The notes below the pieces were generated by a model. It saw only the letters and a list, made by a program, of their open reading frames with translations, was not told where the DNA came from and did not search any database. A stretch of 64,000 nucleotides of DNA from JAXMHN01 sp964578605 (GTDB lineage: Bacteria; Verrucomicrobiota; Verrucomicrobiia; Limisphaerales; SIBE01): assembly GCA_964578605.1 (NCBI GenBank), contig CAZODO010000004.1:40159-104158 (forward strand), written 5' to 3'. Positions 26,092 through 34,884 of this stretch are shown one piece after another (the stretch's first letter is position 1; every line of letters begins with the position of its first letter). A program made the translations under genes and the position numbers.

Positions 26092-26553
26092 TTACGAGGC
26101 CTTCACAGTGATCTGCTTCGGCTTGGCTTCTTCCGCCTTGGGCAGTCGAATGGTCAGAATGCCATCCCGGTAGGCGGCGCTTGCGGCGCCTGCATCCACC
26201 CGTTTCGGCAGCTCGATCGACCTCTGGAAGCGTCCGAAGAAGCGCTCGGACCGGGACGATTCACCGTCGCCGTTTTCCGACTCCAGTTTCCGTTCTCCGG
26301 AAAGGATCAGGCACCCCTCATGGAACGAGAGTTCGATCTCCTCTTTCTTCATTCCAGGGAGTTCCGCCTGAACCACCAGGCTGTCCTTGTCCTCGTAAAC
26401 GTCGACGGCCGGAGCCCATCCGAAGAACTCGGAATCGCGATTCAAATCCCCAAACGGCATGTCGAACAACCGATTGATCTCGTCGCGCAAATTGGTCCAT
26501 TGATCCAATCCCCAATTGCCCGCATCAGGTCGCTGCCATCGCATCAGTCTCAT
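26092..26553 (-). CDS. Hsp20/α-crystallin small heat-shock protein (first copy)
   Basis: 153 residues. The α-crystallin domain runs from about residue 45 (PAVDVYEDKDSLVVQAELPGM) to the end (GILTIRLPKAEEAKPKQITV). The start at 26553 is chosen over an upstream ATG at 26631 because it has an excellent AAGGAG Shine-Dalgarno eight bases before it and begins MRLMRWQRPD, as in related proteins. First gene of a two-gene holdase operon placed tail to tail with clpPX. The 5' region is AT-rich, but I could not identify a sure heat-shock promoter or CIRCE element. Confidence 0.93.
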   Translation of the reverse strand: MRLMRWQRPDAGNWGLDQWTNLRDEINRLFDMPFGDLNRDSEFFGWAPAVDVYEDKDSLVVQAELPGMKKEEIELSFHEGCLILSGERKLESENGDGESSRSERFFGRFQRSIELPKRVDAGAASAAYRDGILTIRLPKAEEAKPKQITVKAS

Positions 26554-26853
26554 ATTGTTTTCTCCTTTCTGTTTTGATCTGCTCTTTAAACGTTGCGAGA
26601 GTGAAAAGCGGACGGCATGCCACTCCCCCAAAGGCTCAACAAGAAATGCAATATGTTAATTTCCAGAGAGTTACGAAAAGCGCCGTCCTGCCTGCCCGAT
26701 CCATTCTGTGAGGCATAAGTGCCATTTTGTCACACCGGTTGACTCACTGCGCAATTTTGTCTCATTCCTTCGAGGTTTTCAGGATTTTGACTTGCCCGTG
26801 TTCCCCTCTGCACCGCCGATGCCTGGCAGGTTGATACGGTGATAACATAGAGT

Positions 26854-26907
26854 TGCTATATGGTTGCTATATGCTTGGCAGATGCGAACATATGACAAGT
26901 ATATGGT
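26854..26907. repeat. 11-bp-period array D1
   Basis: Successive units GTTGCTATATG, GTTGCTATATG, CTTGGCAGATG, CGAACATATG (one base short) and ACAAGTATATG. The first two are identical and all end in ATG, so the 11-bp register is kept while the core drifts. AT-rich against the local background. Confidence 0.7.
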
Positions 26908-26949
26908 TACCATTTTGTAATCTTATGTTGCGTTAGGGCGCGCCTCGAC

Positions 26950-26982
26950 ACACTGTGCCGACACTGTGCCGACACTGTGCCG
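26950..26982. repeat. 11-bp-period array D2, three perfect units
   Basis: ACACTGTGCCG occurs three times in tandem without a mismatch. The unit contains the small palindrome CACTGTG. It lies 43 bp from array D1, has an unrelated unit and shares only the period. Confidence 0.8.
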
Positions 26983-27109
26983 CCCGGCGCCCGTCTTCGC
27001 CCGTCGGTCAGCTCAATTCGTGGATCGCGCGATTCAGTTGCCGCCGGTCATGTCCCGCAGCAGATCGAAGAACGCGCGGAGGCTCATAGACCGCCACCGT
27101 AGCCCACCC

Positions 27110-27153
27110 AAAAAACCGTTGGCAAGCCAATCGGCGGGCCGAGCCGACCCGCC
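27110..27153 (-). terminator. Terminator of the BNR-repeat gene
   Basis: Read on the minus strand: a GGCGGG/CCCGCC stem, then TTGGC-TT-GCCAA, then CGG and a run of six T. It begins 9 bp past the stop codon of the gene at 27162-28343. Stem plus T-run is the classic intrinsic form. Confidence 0.65.
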
Positions 27154-27161
27154 CCAAACGA

Positions 27162-28343
27162 TCAGGACCGTTCGCCCGTCAAGCGCCAGTGCGCCTGGCG
27201 CAAAACGGAGCGAGGTGAACCTTTCATGACCTCGTACCAAACTGTGAGCAACGAGCCATCTTCCAGCTCGACGGTGCTGGGATAACCGAGATCACCGGAT
27301 GGGCCGTCGCCGGAAATGATGAGAGGCTCCGACCAGGTCCGGCCATGATCGGTGCTAAGCCTGGCCTGGTTGCCGAGCGGCGCGCGGCGGTATCCATACG
27401 TCATGAGCAAATGGCCGTTCCGCAAGCGCGTGAGGAACGATGGCAATCCCCAGACGCCAATCGCGCGCGGCAACGCCCACGTTTTGCCGCCGTCGGAAGA
27501 TTCGGTTTGGAGCGTCTCGTTGGCATTAGCCTGGTTGTGGTTCCGGATCTGAACCAGGATCCGGCCATCGGCCGTTTCGATGCCGTGGAGCTCGTGGTAG
27601 TTCTCGGGATCGTCGCCCGGCCGCGCTGGGATTGCCGCAAGCCAGCGCCAGGTCTGGCCATCATCCACCGACTCGCAAACTCCCACCCGCCGCCCTGGCG
27701 TCCACAATTCCACGCCCGGGTACAGCAAACGGCCGCCTGAAAGCTGGATTGGGCCGTGCGGGCTGTTCACAATGCTGGGGTATCGTGCCGACCAAGTAAC
27801 CCCGCCGTCCGTGGAGCGGATCATCCATTGGCCCAACTCGGCGCGCCGCTGTTCCGGGGAGAGGCGGTTGTGAGCGGCCTGCCACGCTTTGAGCCGGTCC
27901 GCAGGCCACCCGCCCCCCTGGGCTTTCTCGAGAATCGATTCATACGCCAGCGACGTGAACGAGGTCACGAGCAACGAGCCGTTGGCCGTTTCGAGCACGC
28001 CTGCATCCCGGTCATCGATGGCGCTATCGAGCAGCACCTGCGGCCAGCCCCAGGTCCGTCCTTCATCCGAAGACACCATCAGCTCGACCCGTCCAAATGG
28101 GCAAACGTGCCCCTCGCGTCCGCCTGAACACACCACGCATAGATGGCCATTGCGCCGGCGAGCGACGGTGGGCCAGCCGTAATACAGGCGGGGGTCATGG
28201 CTGATGACCTTGGTTTCGAGGACTTCGATGGCAGGGGCAGCCGACCCCTTCCAGGGAGTGGCCAGGGCAAAGGTAGCCGCGGCAAGGCCCGTTCGGCAAA
28301 GGAACTGCCGGCGCGTAACGCCCGATCTGGTTGGTGTGCTCAT
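27162..28343 (-). CDS. Exported BNR/Asp-box (sialidase-fold) protein
   Basis: 393 residues. The start at 28343 opens a Tat signal (TRRQFLCRTGLAAATFALA). A six-bladed β-propeller is indicated by five Asp boxes: SSDEGRTWG, STDGGVTWS, SVDDGQTWR, SSDGGKTWA, STDHGRTWS. The arginine-containing RIP motif of true sialidases is not present at the expected place (YYGWPTVARRRNG), so hydrolysis of sialic acid is doubtful. It may act on another sugar or bind glycans. A longer frame upstream to 28616 lacks homology. It is divergent from the aldo/keto reductase gene. Confidence 0.82.
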   Translation of the reverse strand: MSTPTRSGVTRRQFLCRTGLAAATFALATPWKGSAAPAIEVLETKVISHDPRLYYGWPTVARRRNGHLCVVCSGGREGHVCPFGRVELMVSSDEGRTWGWPQVLLDSAIDDRDAGVLETANGSLLVTSFTSLAYESILEKAQGGGWPADRLKAWQAAHNRLSPEQRRAELGQWMIRSTDGGVTWSARYPSIVNSPHGPIQLSGGRLLYPGVELWTPGRRVGVCESVDDGQTWRWLAAIPARPGDDPENYHELHGIETADGRILVQIRNHNQANANETLQTESSDGGKTWALPRAIGVWGLPSFLTRLRNGHLLMTYGYRRAPLGNQARLSTDHGRTWSEPLIISGDGPSGDLGYPSTVELEDGSLLTVWYEVMKGSPRSVLRQAHWRLTGERS

Positions 28344-28393
28344 GAGAACCTTGGTTATGGCGGCTTCGTTCGCGAGATGCAATTTCAATGTGG

Positions 28394-28485
28394 GCAGGGC
28401 AGCGCGCTCCGTCGCGCGCCGAAACTGGCTTCCGCTTTCCGGATCCGGGATCCCCAACGCCGGTCGACGGAGCGACCTGCCCTGC
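28394..28485. repeat. Long imperfect inverted repeat (21-bp arms)
   Basis: Arms at 28394-28414 and 28465-28485 are complementary at all but two positions, with a 50-bp spacer. The arms begin GCAGGGCAG and end in GCTCCGTCG. It lies in the 293-bp divergent region between the BNR gene and the aldo/keto reductase. It could be a MITE-like or REP-type element, or a large hairpin in the leader of either gene. Confidence 0.65.
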
Positions 28486-28636
28486 TGAAATGGGAATGGC
28501 TGGTCGAATGCAGGCTTGCGGTTCGAAGCAGGTTCCAAGAGATTGATTTGTGTCAAAGCCGGTCGGCGCGGGGACCCGGTACAACGGAACGGTGCAACGC
28601 TGACCGCCTTCCTCAACCAACACGACAGAAGACGCT

Positions 28637-29539
28637 ATGAACGAAAGAATCAGCCGGCGCGAGTTCCTGCAATCGGCGGCATTAGCCGGTGCCGCTATCC
28701 TGACTCCCCTCTCAACTCAAGCCGCTGAAACGGCGGTAAAACGAACGGCCGCGGACCAGGTCTTCCTTGGCAGAACCGGTGTTCAGCTCAGCCGCCTCGG
28801 AATGGGCGTGGGAACCAACAGCGGCGAGGTGCAGCGTGCCTTGGGGCGGGAAGGTTTCAATCGCCTGGTCCGGTACGCTTATGACCAGGGCATCACTTAC
28901 ATCGATACCGCCCAGAGCTACCAGACGCACGAATGGGTCCGCGACGCCATCAAGGGTCTGCCTCGCGAGAAGTTTTTCATCCAAACGAAGATGCCTGGCA
29001 ATACCGAGAAACCCCTGGAACGGATCGACCGGTTCCGCAAGGAACTTGACGTCGATTACATCGACAGCTTGCTCGTCCATTGCATGGTCAACAAGACCTG
29101 GTGCGACGATCAGAAGCGGACGATGGACGGCCTTGCCGAAGCCCAGGAACGGAAGCTGATCCGGGTCAAAGGCGTTTCGTGCCATAGCTTGCCCGCCCTC
29201 GCTCCCGCCGCCGAATCCAGCTGGGTGAACGTGAACCTCGTCCGCGTCAACCCCCAATGCGTCTGGGTGGACGGTCCAAAGGAGAGCTGGAACGAATCCG
29301 GCGATAGCATCGACCCCGTGCTCAAGCAGATCAAAGTGGCGCACGACAACGGTCACGGGATTATCGGAATGAAGCTCTGCGGCAACGGCGAGTTCACCAA
29401 GGCGGAAGACCGCGAAAGGGCGGTTCGGTTCGCCATGGCGCAACGCGAGATCGATGCCGTGGTGATTGGGTTCAAGAGCCCGGCGGAGATTGACGAAGCG
29501 ATCGAACGGATCAACCGCGCCCTGCGGGAACTGGCCTAA
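28637..29539 (+). CDS. Exported aldo/keto reductase
   Basis: 300 residues. Tat signal (SRREFLQSAALAGAAIL) and then a TIM-barrel aldo/keto reductase from about residue 40. Catalytic tetrad candidates are visible: D and Y in YIDTAQSY, K in FIQTKMPG and H in LLVHCM. Such proteins reduce carbonyls with NADPH, yet the signal predicts export, so a bound cofactor exported with the folded enzyme is likely (inference). Next gene, a UroD-like methyltransferase, starts 14 bp downstream. Together with the ABC genes that follow they look like a sugar-processing cluster. Confidence 0.88.
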   Translation: MNERISRREFLQSAALAGAAILTPLSTQAAETAVKRTAADQVFLGRTGVQLSRLGMGVGTNSGEVQRALGREGFNRLVRYAYDQGITYIDTAQSYQTHEWVRDAIKGLPREKFFIQTKMPGNTEKPLERIDRFRKELDVDYIDSLLVHCMVNKTWCDDQKRTMDGLAEAQERKLIRVKGVSCHSLPALAPAAESSWVNVNLVRVNPQCVWVDGPKESWNESGDSIDPVLKQIKVAHDNGHGIIGMKLCGNGEFTKAEDRERAVRFAMAQREIDAVVIGFKSPAEIDEAIERINRALRELA

Positions 29540-29553
29540 ACCTGGAGACCACC

Positions 29554-30726
29554 ATGACCGAGCAGCCATGGACCAGCCGGCGCCGCGTCGAGATCAGCCT
29601 TGACCACCAGGAACCCGACCGGGTGCCTTACGATCTCGGCGGCACGATCCTGACCGGGATTCACGAAATGGCTTATCGCCGACTGCGGCAGCACCTAGGC
29701 CTGCCGGAGGTCCAGATCGAGATTGAGGACCCTATCCAGCAACTCGGCCGTGTGCACGAGGATGTCAAACAGCGCCTGAAAGTAGACGTGTTCGGGATCA
29801 ACCCGGGCAAGCCGCGCGGCATCTCGACGCCCGCCTGGAGCGAAGGCGGCTATGACAAGCTTGTGGACGAATGGGGCATCGAATGGTGGAAGCCGCAAGA
29901 TGGCGGTTTTTACTACGATATGCGGCGGCATCCGCTCGCTGAAATTGATACCGTCGAAGGGCTGCGCAAATACCGCTTTCCCGATCCGCTCGATCCGGCG
30001 CGGTACGATCGCATGGCAGAGCGCGCGGACGAATTGATGAACCGCCGCCAGGTCGCTTACGTCCTTGGGCGCAACGCGCCAGGTGTGTTCGAGATTGCGC
30101 TGTGGATGCGCGGGTTCGAGAACTTCTTCTGCGACATGATCAGCAACCAGGCTTTTGCCGAAGCGCTCCTGGATGCGATCTGCGAAGTGAAGATGAAGTA
30201 TTGGGAGCGGGCGCTGTCGCTCGTGGGCAAGAACGTCATGATGGTCTCCGAAGCGGACGACCTGGCGAGCCAGAAATGCGCGCTTGTTTCGCCTGCGCTC
30301 TATCGCAAGTTGATCAAGCCACGGCACACGAAGCTCTTTGCGTTCATCAAGAAGCACGCCGCGACCAAGGTGCGGATCTTTTACCACTCGTGCGGCGCAA
30401 TCCAGCCGTTGATCCCTGACCTGATCGAGTCCGGCATCGATATCCTCAACCCTGTCCAGGTGAGTGCGGCGGGCATGGATACGAAGGAGCTTAAGCGTCT
30501 GTTCGGGAAGGATATCACTTTCTACGGCGGCGGAGTGGATACGCAGCGCGTCCTTCCCCGCGGGACTCCAGCCGAAGTGCGCGACGAGGTCCGCAGGCGC
30601 ATTGATGACCTGGCGCCGGGCGGAGGGTTCATCTTCAACACGGTGCATAATATGCAGGCGGACGTCCCGCCGGAGAACATCATGGCCATGTGGGAAACGC
30701 TCCAGGAATTCGGGGTCTACCGCTGA
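29554..30726 (+). CDS. Uroporphyrinogen-decarboxylase-fold methyltransferase (MtaA/CmuA-like)
   Basis: 390 residues. UroD-type barrel with the H-x-C zinc motif of corrinoid:CoM-like methyltransferases (YHSCGAIQPLIPDLI) and the family pattern SGIDILNPVQVSAAGMD. True HemE residues for uroporphyrinogen are not conserved. The MtaA/CmuA group moves methyl groups between corrinoid proteins and thiols. Many relatives in sugar clusters of Verrucomicrobiota and Planctomycetes have no assigned substrate. It lies between the exported aldo/keto reductase (14 bp) and a ribose-type ABC importer (54 bp), so it may demethylate an imported methylated sugar; that is inference. Confidence 0.85.
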   Translation: MTEQPWTSRRRVEISLDHQEPDRVPYDLGGTILTGIHEMAYRRLRQHLGLPEVQIEIEDPIQQLGRVHEDVKQRLKVDVFGINPGKPRGISTPAWSEGGYDKLVDEWGIEWWKPQDGGFYYDMRRHPLAEIDTVEGLRKYRFPDPLDPARYDRMAERADELMNRRQVAYVLGRNAPGVFEIALWMRGFENFFCDMISNQAFAEALLDAICEVKMKYWERALSLVGKNVMMVSEADDLASQKCALVSPALYRKLIKPRHTKLFAFIKKHAATKVRIFYHSCGAIQPLIPDLIESGIDILNPVQVSAAGMDTKELKRLFGKDITFYGGGVDTQRVLPRGTPAEVRDEVRRRIDDLAPGGGFIFNTVHNMQADVPPENIMAMWETLQEFGVYR

Positions 30727-30780
30727 GGGCTGCTGCGCGCCCCGGCGCCCTCCGCGCCCGTCGTTGCCCTCGATCACCCC

Positions 30781-32283
30781 ATGCCACTGCTTGAAGTCGA
30801 CGCTCTGAGCAAGGCCTTCCCAGGAGTCCAGGCTCTGGACGGCGTTTCGCTCAGCGTTGGCAAAGGCGAGATTCATGCGCTGGTAGGTGAGAACGGCGCT
30901 GGCAAAAGCACCCTGATGAAGGTGCTTGCCGGGATTCAACCGAAGGATTCCGGCACCCTTCGGCTGGACGGACAAGTCATCGACCCAAGAACGCCTGCCG
31001 AAGCCCTCCGGCTCGGCATCAGCTGCGTCCACCAGGAGATCAGCCTGGTGCCCAATCTTACCGTGGCGGAAAACGTCTTCGCGGGACGGGAACCCACTCG
31101 GTTCGACTTCATCCAATGGAAATTGCTTCGGCAACGAACGGCCGAAATCCTGCGGCCCTTCAATGTGCGTCTGGACCCGGGAGCGCGCACTGGCGGGTTA
31201 AGCGTGGCCTTGCGGCAGATTGTCGAGATCGCCCGGGCGCTTTCGCATGAGCCGAAGATCCTGATGTTGGACGAGCCGACTTCCTCTCTCGAAAGCCACG
31301 AAGTGCAGCGCCTGTCTTGTCTCCTGCGCGAGCTGGCGGCGCGCGGCATCGGCATTCTTTACGTCACGCACAAGCTGCAGGAGGTCTTCAACCTCGCGGA
31401 CACCGTCACCATTCTGCGCGACGGCAAATGGGTTGCCACAAAGCGCATCGAGGACACGTGCGCTGACGAAGTGGTGCGTTTGATGGTCGGGCGCGAACTG
31501 AACCAGTTCTATCCAACCAAAAGCAAGGGTCACGGACCCGAGTTGCTGCGCGTCGAAGGACTGGGTCTCGAAGGCGCTTTTCAAGACGTCACCTTCAGCT
31601 TGTTCAAGGGCGAGATCCTCGGCCTTGCGGGACTGGTCGGCGCCGGGCGGTCCGAAGTCGCGCAAACGCTCTTCGGATACCGCGCCGCGGACGCCGGACG
31701 AATCCGGGTCCTCGGCAAAGAGGTCGCCCTCCCATCGCCAGCCGACGCCGTCCGCCACGGGATCGCTTACCTCCCCGAAGACCGCAAGACATCCGGTCTT
31801 TTCCGGCAGATGACCGTGCAGGAGAACCTGTTTGCGGCCAGCCTGAAGAAGCAGTCGCAAGGCGGCTTCATTCGGCACGACCGCGCCCGGAAAGCGGCGC
31901 ATGCCTGGGTGCGCGAACTGGACATCCGCACGCCGTCGATCGACCGGCAGATCTCGCTGTTGAGCGGCGGCAACCAGCAAAAGGTCCTGATGGCCCGCTG
32001 GCTCGAGGTCAAGCCGCGCGTCCTGATTGCCGACGAACCGACCCGCGGCATCGACGTCGGTGCGAAGGCGGAAATCCATGCCTTGCTGCGGCGGTTGTGC
32101 GAGGAAGGCGTGGGGGTCATCGTGATCTCCTCTGAACTGCCCGAAATCCTGGGCTTGTGCGATCGGGTTCTGGTGCTTTGCGAAGGGCGGGTCGCAGGCG
32201 AACTGCCGGGCGAAAGCGCCACCGAGGAACGCATCATGCGCCTGGCCACGGGGCAGGGAGTGGGAGGCCTGGCAGCGCCATGA
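30781..32283 (+). CDS. Ribose-type sugar ABC transporter, duplicated ATPase
   Basis: 500 residues, with two fused ABC ATPase domains as in RbsA/MglA. First domain: Walker A GENGAGKST, a degenerate signature LSVALRQ and Walker B ILMLDEPTSSLE. Second domain: GLVGAGRSE (degenerate Walker A), intact LSGGNQQK and LIADEPTRGIDVG. It powers import through the adjacent permease. The stop overlaps the permease start by 4 bp (ATGA), which is clear translational coupling. Substrate unknown; the gene order ATPase-permease-binding protein is complete. Confidence 0.94.
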   Translation: MPLLEVDALSKAFPGVQALDGVSLSVGKGEIHALVGENGAGKSTLMKVLAGIQPKDSGTLRLDGQVIDPRTPAEALRLGISCVHQEISLVPNLTVAENVFAGREPTRFDFIQWKLLRQRTAEILRPFNVRLDPGARTGGLSVALRQIVEIARALSHEPKILMLDEPTSSLESHEVQRLSCLLRELAARGIGILYVTHKLQEVFNLADTVTILRDGKWVATKRIEDTCADEVVRLMVGRELNQFYPTKSKGHGPELLRVEGLGLEGAFQDVTFSLFKGEILGLAGLVGAGRSEVAQTLFGYRAADAGRIRVLGKEVALPSPADAVRHGIAYLPEDRKTSGLFRQMTVQENLFAASLKKQSQGGFIRHDRARKAAHAWVRELDIRTPSIDRQISLLSGGNQQKVLMARWLEVKPRVLIADEPTRGIDVGAKAEIHALLRRLCEEGVGVIVISSELPEILGLCDRVLVLCEGRVAGELPGESATEERIMRLATGQGVGGLAAP

Positions 32284-33287
32284 GCCCTTTTGCCAAAAGG
32301 ATCAGCGAATTCACCCAGGCTTATCGCGAAGTGGTGATCCTCCTGGTCCTCGGCGTGGTCTGCGCCGCGTTCTATTTCATCCAACCGGGAGAGGTCAACC
32401 GGTTCTTCACCATCGACAACTGGCGCGTGATCGCCGTGAACATCTCGACCGACGCCCTCATGGTGGTTGGGATGACGCTAATCATCATCGCCGGCGGCTT
32501 CGACCTTTCGGTCGGTTCCACGGTTGCCCTGGGTGGCATTATCGCGTGCAAGCTGATGGTGGGTGACACGCCGATCCCGGTGGCCATCACGGCTGGGCTG
32601 CTCGGCGGTGCGGCAGTGGGCGCGGTGAACGGCTTCATCATTGCCAAAGTGGGCGTGAACCCGCTGATCGCGACGCTGGGAACCATGATCATCGTGCGCG
32701 GCCTTTGCCTTGTTGCGGTTCAAGCCAGCCCGGTCACCGGGTTGCCCCCCGCTTTCGCGAAGCTTGGCGACGCCCTGCATTTGGGCGAGGGTTTTGCGCT
32801 CCCCTACTCCGTGCTATTGATGATTATCGTCGTCCTCGCAGGGGATCTGTTGCTGCGACACTCGCGCTTCCTTCGCCAGGTGTACTACGTCGGCGGCAAT
32901 GAAGAGGCCGCCCGGTTCTCGGGTATCCACGTGGATCGTGTCCGCATGTTCACTTACATGCTTACGGGTGTATTGGCAGCGCTGGCGGGCATCGTCAATG
33001 CGTCGCGGTTGATCAGCGCCTCTGCCAACGCCGGTGAGCGGGCCGAATTGCGCGTCATTTCAGCGGTCGTCATTGGCGGGGCGAGCCTGGCCGGAGGCAC
33101 CGGCACTGTTCTCGGCGCGTTCCTCGGCCTGCTCCTGGTCGGCGTGATCGAAAACGGAATGGAAATCCGCGGCGTGAATATCTATATGAAGAATGTCGTG
33201 CTGGGAACCATTCTCATTCTCGCCGTGACCTTCGACCGCATCGACAAGAACATGTGGAAACGCCTGCGACGCTGGTTCCGCACATGA
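32280..33287 (+). CDS. Ribose-type sugar ABC transporter permease
   Basis: 335 residues with eight to ten membrane helices, BPD_transp_2/RbsC family. Seen: GGFDLSVGSTVALGG and the FSGIHVDRVRMFTYMLTG coupling segment, GGASLAGGTGTVLGAFLG near the end. The ATG at 32280 overlaps the ATPase stop codon; upstream codons in this frame lie inside the ATPase gene and have no homology. It forms the membrane channel (probably a homodimer) of the importer. Confidence 0.94.
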   Translation: MSPFAKRISEFTQAYREVVILLVLGVVCAAFYFIQPGEVNRFFTIDNWRVIAVNISTDALMVVGMTLIIIAGGFDLSVGSTVALGGIIACKLMVGDTPIPVAITAGLLGGAAVGAVNGFIIAKVGVNPLIATLGTMIIVRGLCLVAVQASPVTGLPPAFAKLGDALHLGEGFALPYSVLLMIIVVLAGDLLLRHSRFLRQVYYVGGNEEAARFSGIHVDRVRMFTYMLTGVLAALAGIVNASRLISASANAGERAELRVISAVVIGGASLAGGTGTVLGAFLGLLLVGVIENGMEIRGVNIYMKNVVLGTILILAVTFDRIDKNMWKRLRRWFRT

Positions 33288-33321
33288 CCTCCCCTCCCCG
33301 CCATCACCTCTGACCCACGCC

Positions 33322-34347
33322 ATGTCCAAAGCACTGAATATCCTCCTGGCAATCGCCGTTGCCGTCCTGGTGGTCCTCTGCATGTCCGCCAGAAAACCCG
33401 CGGACCAGGCCCCCCCTGCTGCCGCCGGCCCAGGCGCTCCTTCGGCCGCGTCGAGTTCCGCCAACAACGAGTACGTCCTGGTCGCCGTCTCTGTCGGCAA
33501 CGCCTATTGGATCGACGCCCGTGACGGCTTTAACGATGCCGCCCGCGAACTGGGCGTTCGCGGCGTCTTTACCGGCCCCCAAGGCAGCGATGTGAAACAG
33601 CAAGTCGATATCATTGAAACGGCCATCACTCGCGGCGTGAAAGGGCTCATTGTCGTGCCGGCCGAACCGGAAGCCGTCATCCCGGTCATTAATCGTGCCA
33701 TTGCTGCCGGTATTCCCGTGATCACGCAGGACACCGATTCACCCAAGAGCCAGCGTTACACATTTATTGGCACTGGAAACTTCGAAGCCGGCCGTCTCGG
33801 CGGCGAACTTCTGGCCAAGGCGATCGGTGGCAAAGGCGAAGTCGCGTTCCTGACGGTCCCCGGGCAGTGGAATCTTGAAGAGCGCCGGCGCGGCTATGAA
33901 GCGGCGCTGGCCAATTTCCCCGAGATCAAAATCGTGGCCGTTGGCAATGACCAGGTAGAGGAGAGCCAGGCCGCCGCCCAAGCCAAATCCATCCTCCAGG
34001 CGCATCCCAATCTCGCGGGCTTTGGTTGTGTGGATGCCGCAGGCGGCGCCGGCGCGGCCGTTGCGGTTCGAGACGCAGGCAAGAAGGGCAGGCTCAAGAT
34101 CGTGGCCATGGACCGCAACGAAGCCACCCTCGACTTCATTGAGCAGGGATATATCCAGGTTTCACTGGCCCAGCGCTCCTATTCCATGGCTTACCTCGGC
34201 CTCAAAATGCTCTATGACCTGAATCACGGCCGTATCAAGATGGTTCCCGACTGGCGAAAAGCCCAAACGTGCCCCCTCCCGGCATCGGTCGATACCGGCG
34301 CCGTGGTGATCACGCCCGATAACGTCCAATTCTTCCGCCATAAATAG
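33322..34347 (+). CDS. Sugar ABC transporter substrate-binding protein (RbsB-like)
   Basis: 341 residues. An N-terminal hydrophobic segment (ILLAIAVAVLVVLC) is followed by a low-complexity Ala/Pro linker and a periplasmic-binding-protein-1 fold from about residue 48 (EYVLVAVSVGNAYWIDARDG) with VDIIETAITRGVKGLIVVPAEP. The cysteine after the hydrophobic stretch has a poor lipobox, so lipoprotein anchoring is uncertain. It captures the sugar for the ABC importer encoded 34 bp upstream. Confidence 0.92.
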   Translation: MSKALNILLAIAVAVLVVLCMSARKPADQAPPAAAGPGAPSAASSSANNEYVLVAVSVGNAYWIDARDGFNDAARELGVRGVFTGPQGSDVKQQVDIIETAITRGVKGLIVVPAEPEAVIPVINRAIAAGIPVITQDTDSPKSQRYTFIGTGNFEAGRLGGELLAKAIGGKGEVAFLTVPGQWNLEERRRGYEAALANFPEIKIVAVGNDQVEESQAAAQAKSILQAHPNLAGFGCVDAAGGAGAAVAVRDAGKKGRLKIVAMDRNEATLDFIEQGYIQVSLAQRSYSMAYLGLKMLYDLNHGRIKMVPDWRKAQTCPLPASVDTGAVVITPDNVQFFRHK

Positions 34348-34884
34348 CGGGCTGCTTCCAATCCGGAGTTTTTATGATTTTACCACGAACTCGTGTGGAA
34401 ATTGGCCAATTCCGGTGAAGTTGGCGTCAAAGTTCGCGGTAAAGTATAGCGCTGGGACAAGCTCCATATAGCCACCGGCGGCCCTTGAAGGTCGGGCTTT
34501 CCAGGCGCCGCACGGGCAGTCCGCAGGCAGTCCGTTCGGGGATCACCCGTAGATCACCCGTAGTTCACCCGTAGATCACCCGTGGTTCACCCGTTGCCGA
34601 ACGAGTCATCTACGGGTGATCTACGGGTGATCTACGGGTGAAGACCGAAGCTTGAAGGCCGCTGGCGATGACAAAACGTCATGTGGCTAGTCTTGGCTGT
34701 GAGCTGGGTCGCTTGGCGCAACGGATGGTCGACGCAAACGACCCGACCGAGGCTGACCGGTTGGCTCGATGCTGCCCCTGATATCCCGGATGGGGAGTGG
34801 TTTGAGAAGTTCAACAGTTTTGTGCTCTGCGGGAAAGGTGAAGAGGCATTGCGTGCAACAGGCAAATGCGGTGAAAATGAACGC
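34348..34884. other. 537-bp intergenic region with array C
   Basis: Between the sugar-binding protein and the sialidase gene. The first 160 bp show nothing I can name. Array C occupies 34515-34645. The remainder to 34884 is the sialidase leader; the sialidase frame is open back to 34681 but without a recognisable protein. Confidence 0.45.
34539..34645. repeat. Palindromic 11-bp repeat array C
   Basis: Five left units of the form TAGATCACCCG (variants GGG..., TAG..., TGGTTCACCCG) end at 34593, then centre TTGCCGAA, then four right units: CGAGTCATCTA, CGGGTGATCTA twice and CGGGTGAAGAC. The right units are the reverse complement of the left. Two further 11-bp units of a different sequence precede it at 34513-34534 (CGGGCAGTCCG, CAGGCAGTCCG). 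It shares the plan of arrays A and B, but the unit differs. Confidence 0.85.

Larger units (their letters stand above)
26554..27161. other. 608-bp intergenic region with repeats
   Basis: Between the first Hsp20 gene and the BNR-repeat gene. It should hold the Hsp20 promoter (AT-rich DNA at about 26640-26760), two 11-bp-period arrays at 26854-26907 and 26950-26982 and, at its end, a terminator of the BNR gene at 27110-27153. A short 68-codon frame on the minus strand at 27034-27240 runs out of the BNR gene in another frame and is not supported as coding. Confidence 0.5.

Noticed and set aside
27034..27240. Small minus-strand protein between array D2 and the BNR gene
   Set aside because: It starts inside the BNR gene in another frame, spans that gene's terminator and has no ribosome binding site.
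34681..34884. Extended N-terminus of the sialidase
   Set aside because: The 68 added residues precede a clear signal peptide and show no homology; the ATG at 34885 is the sensible start.
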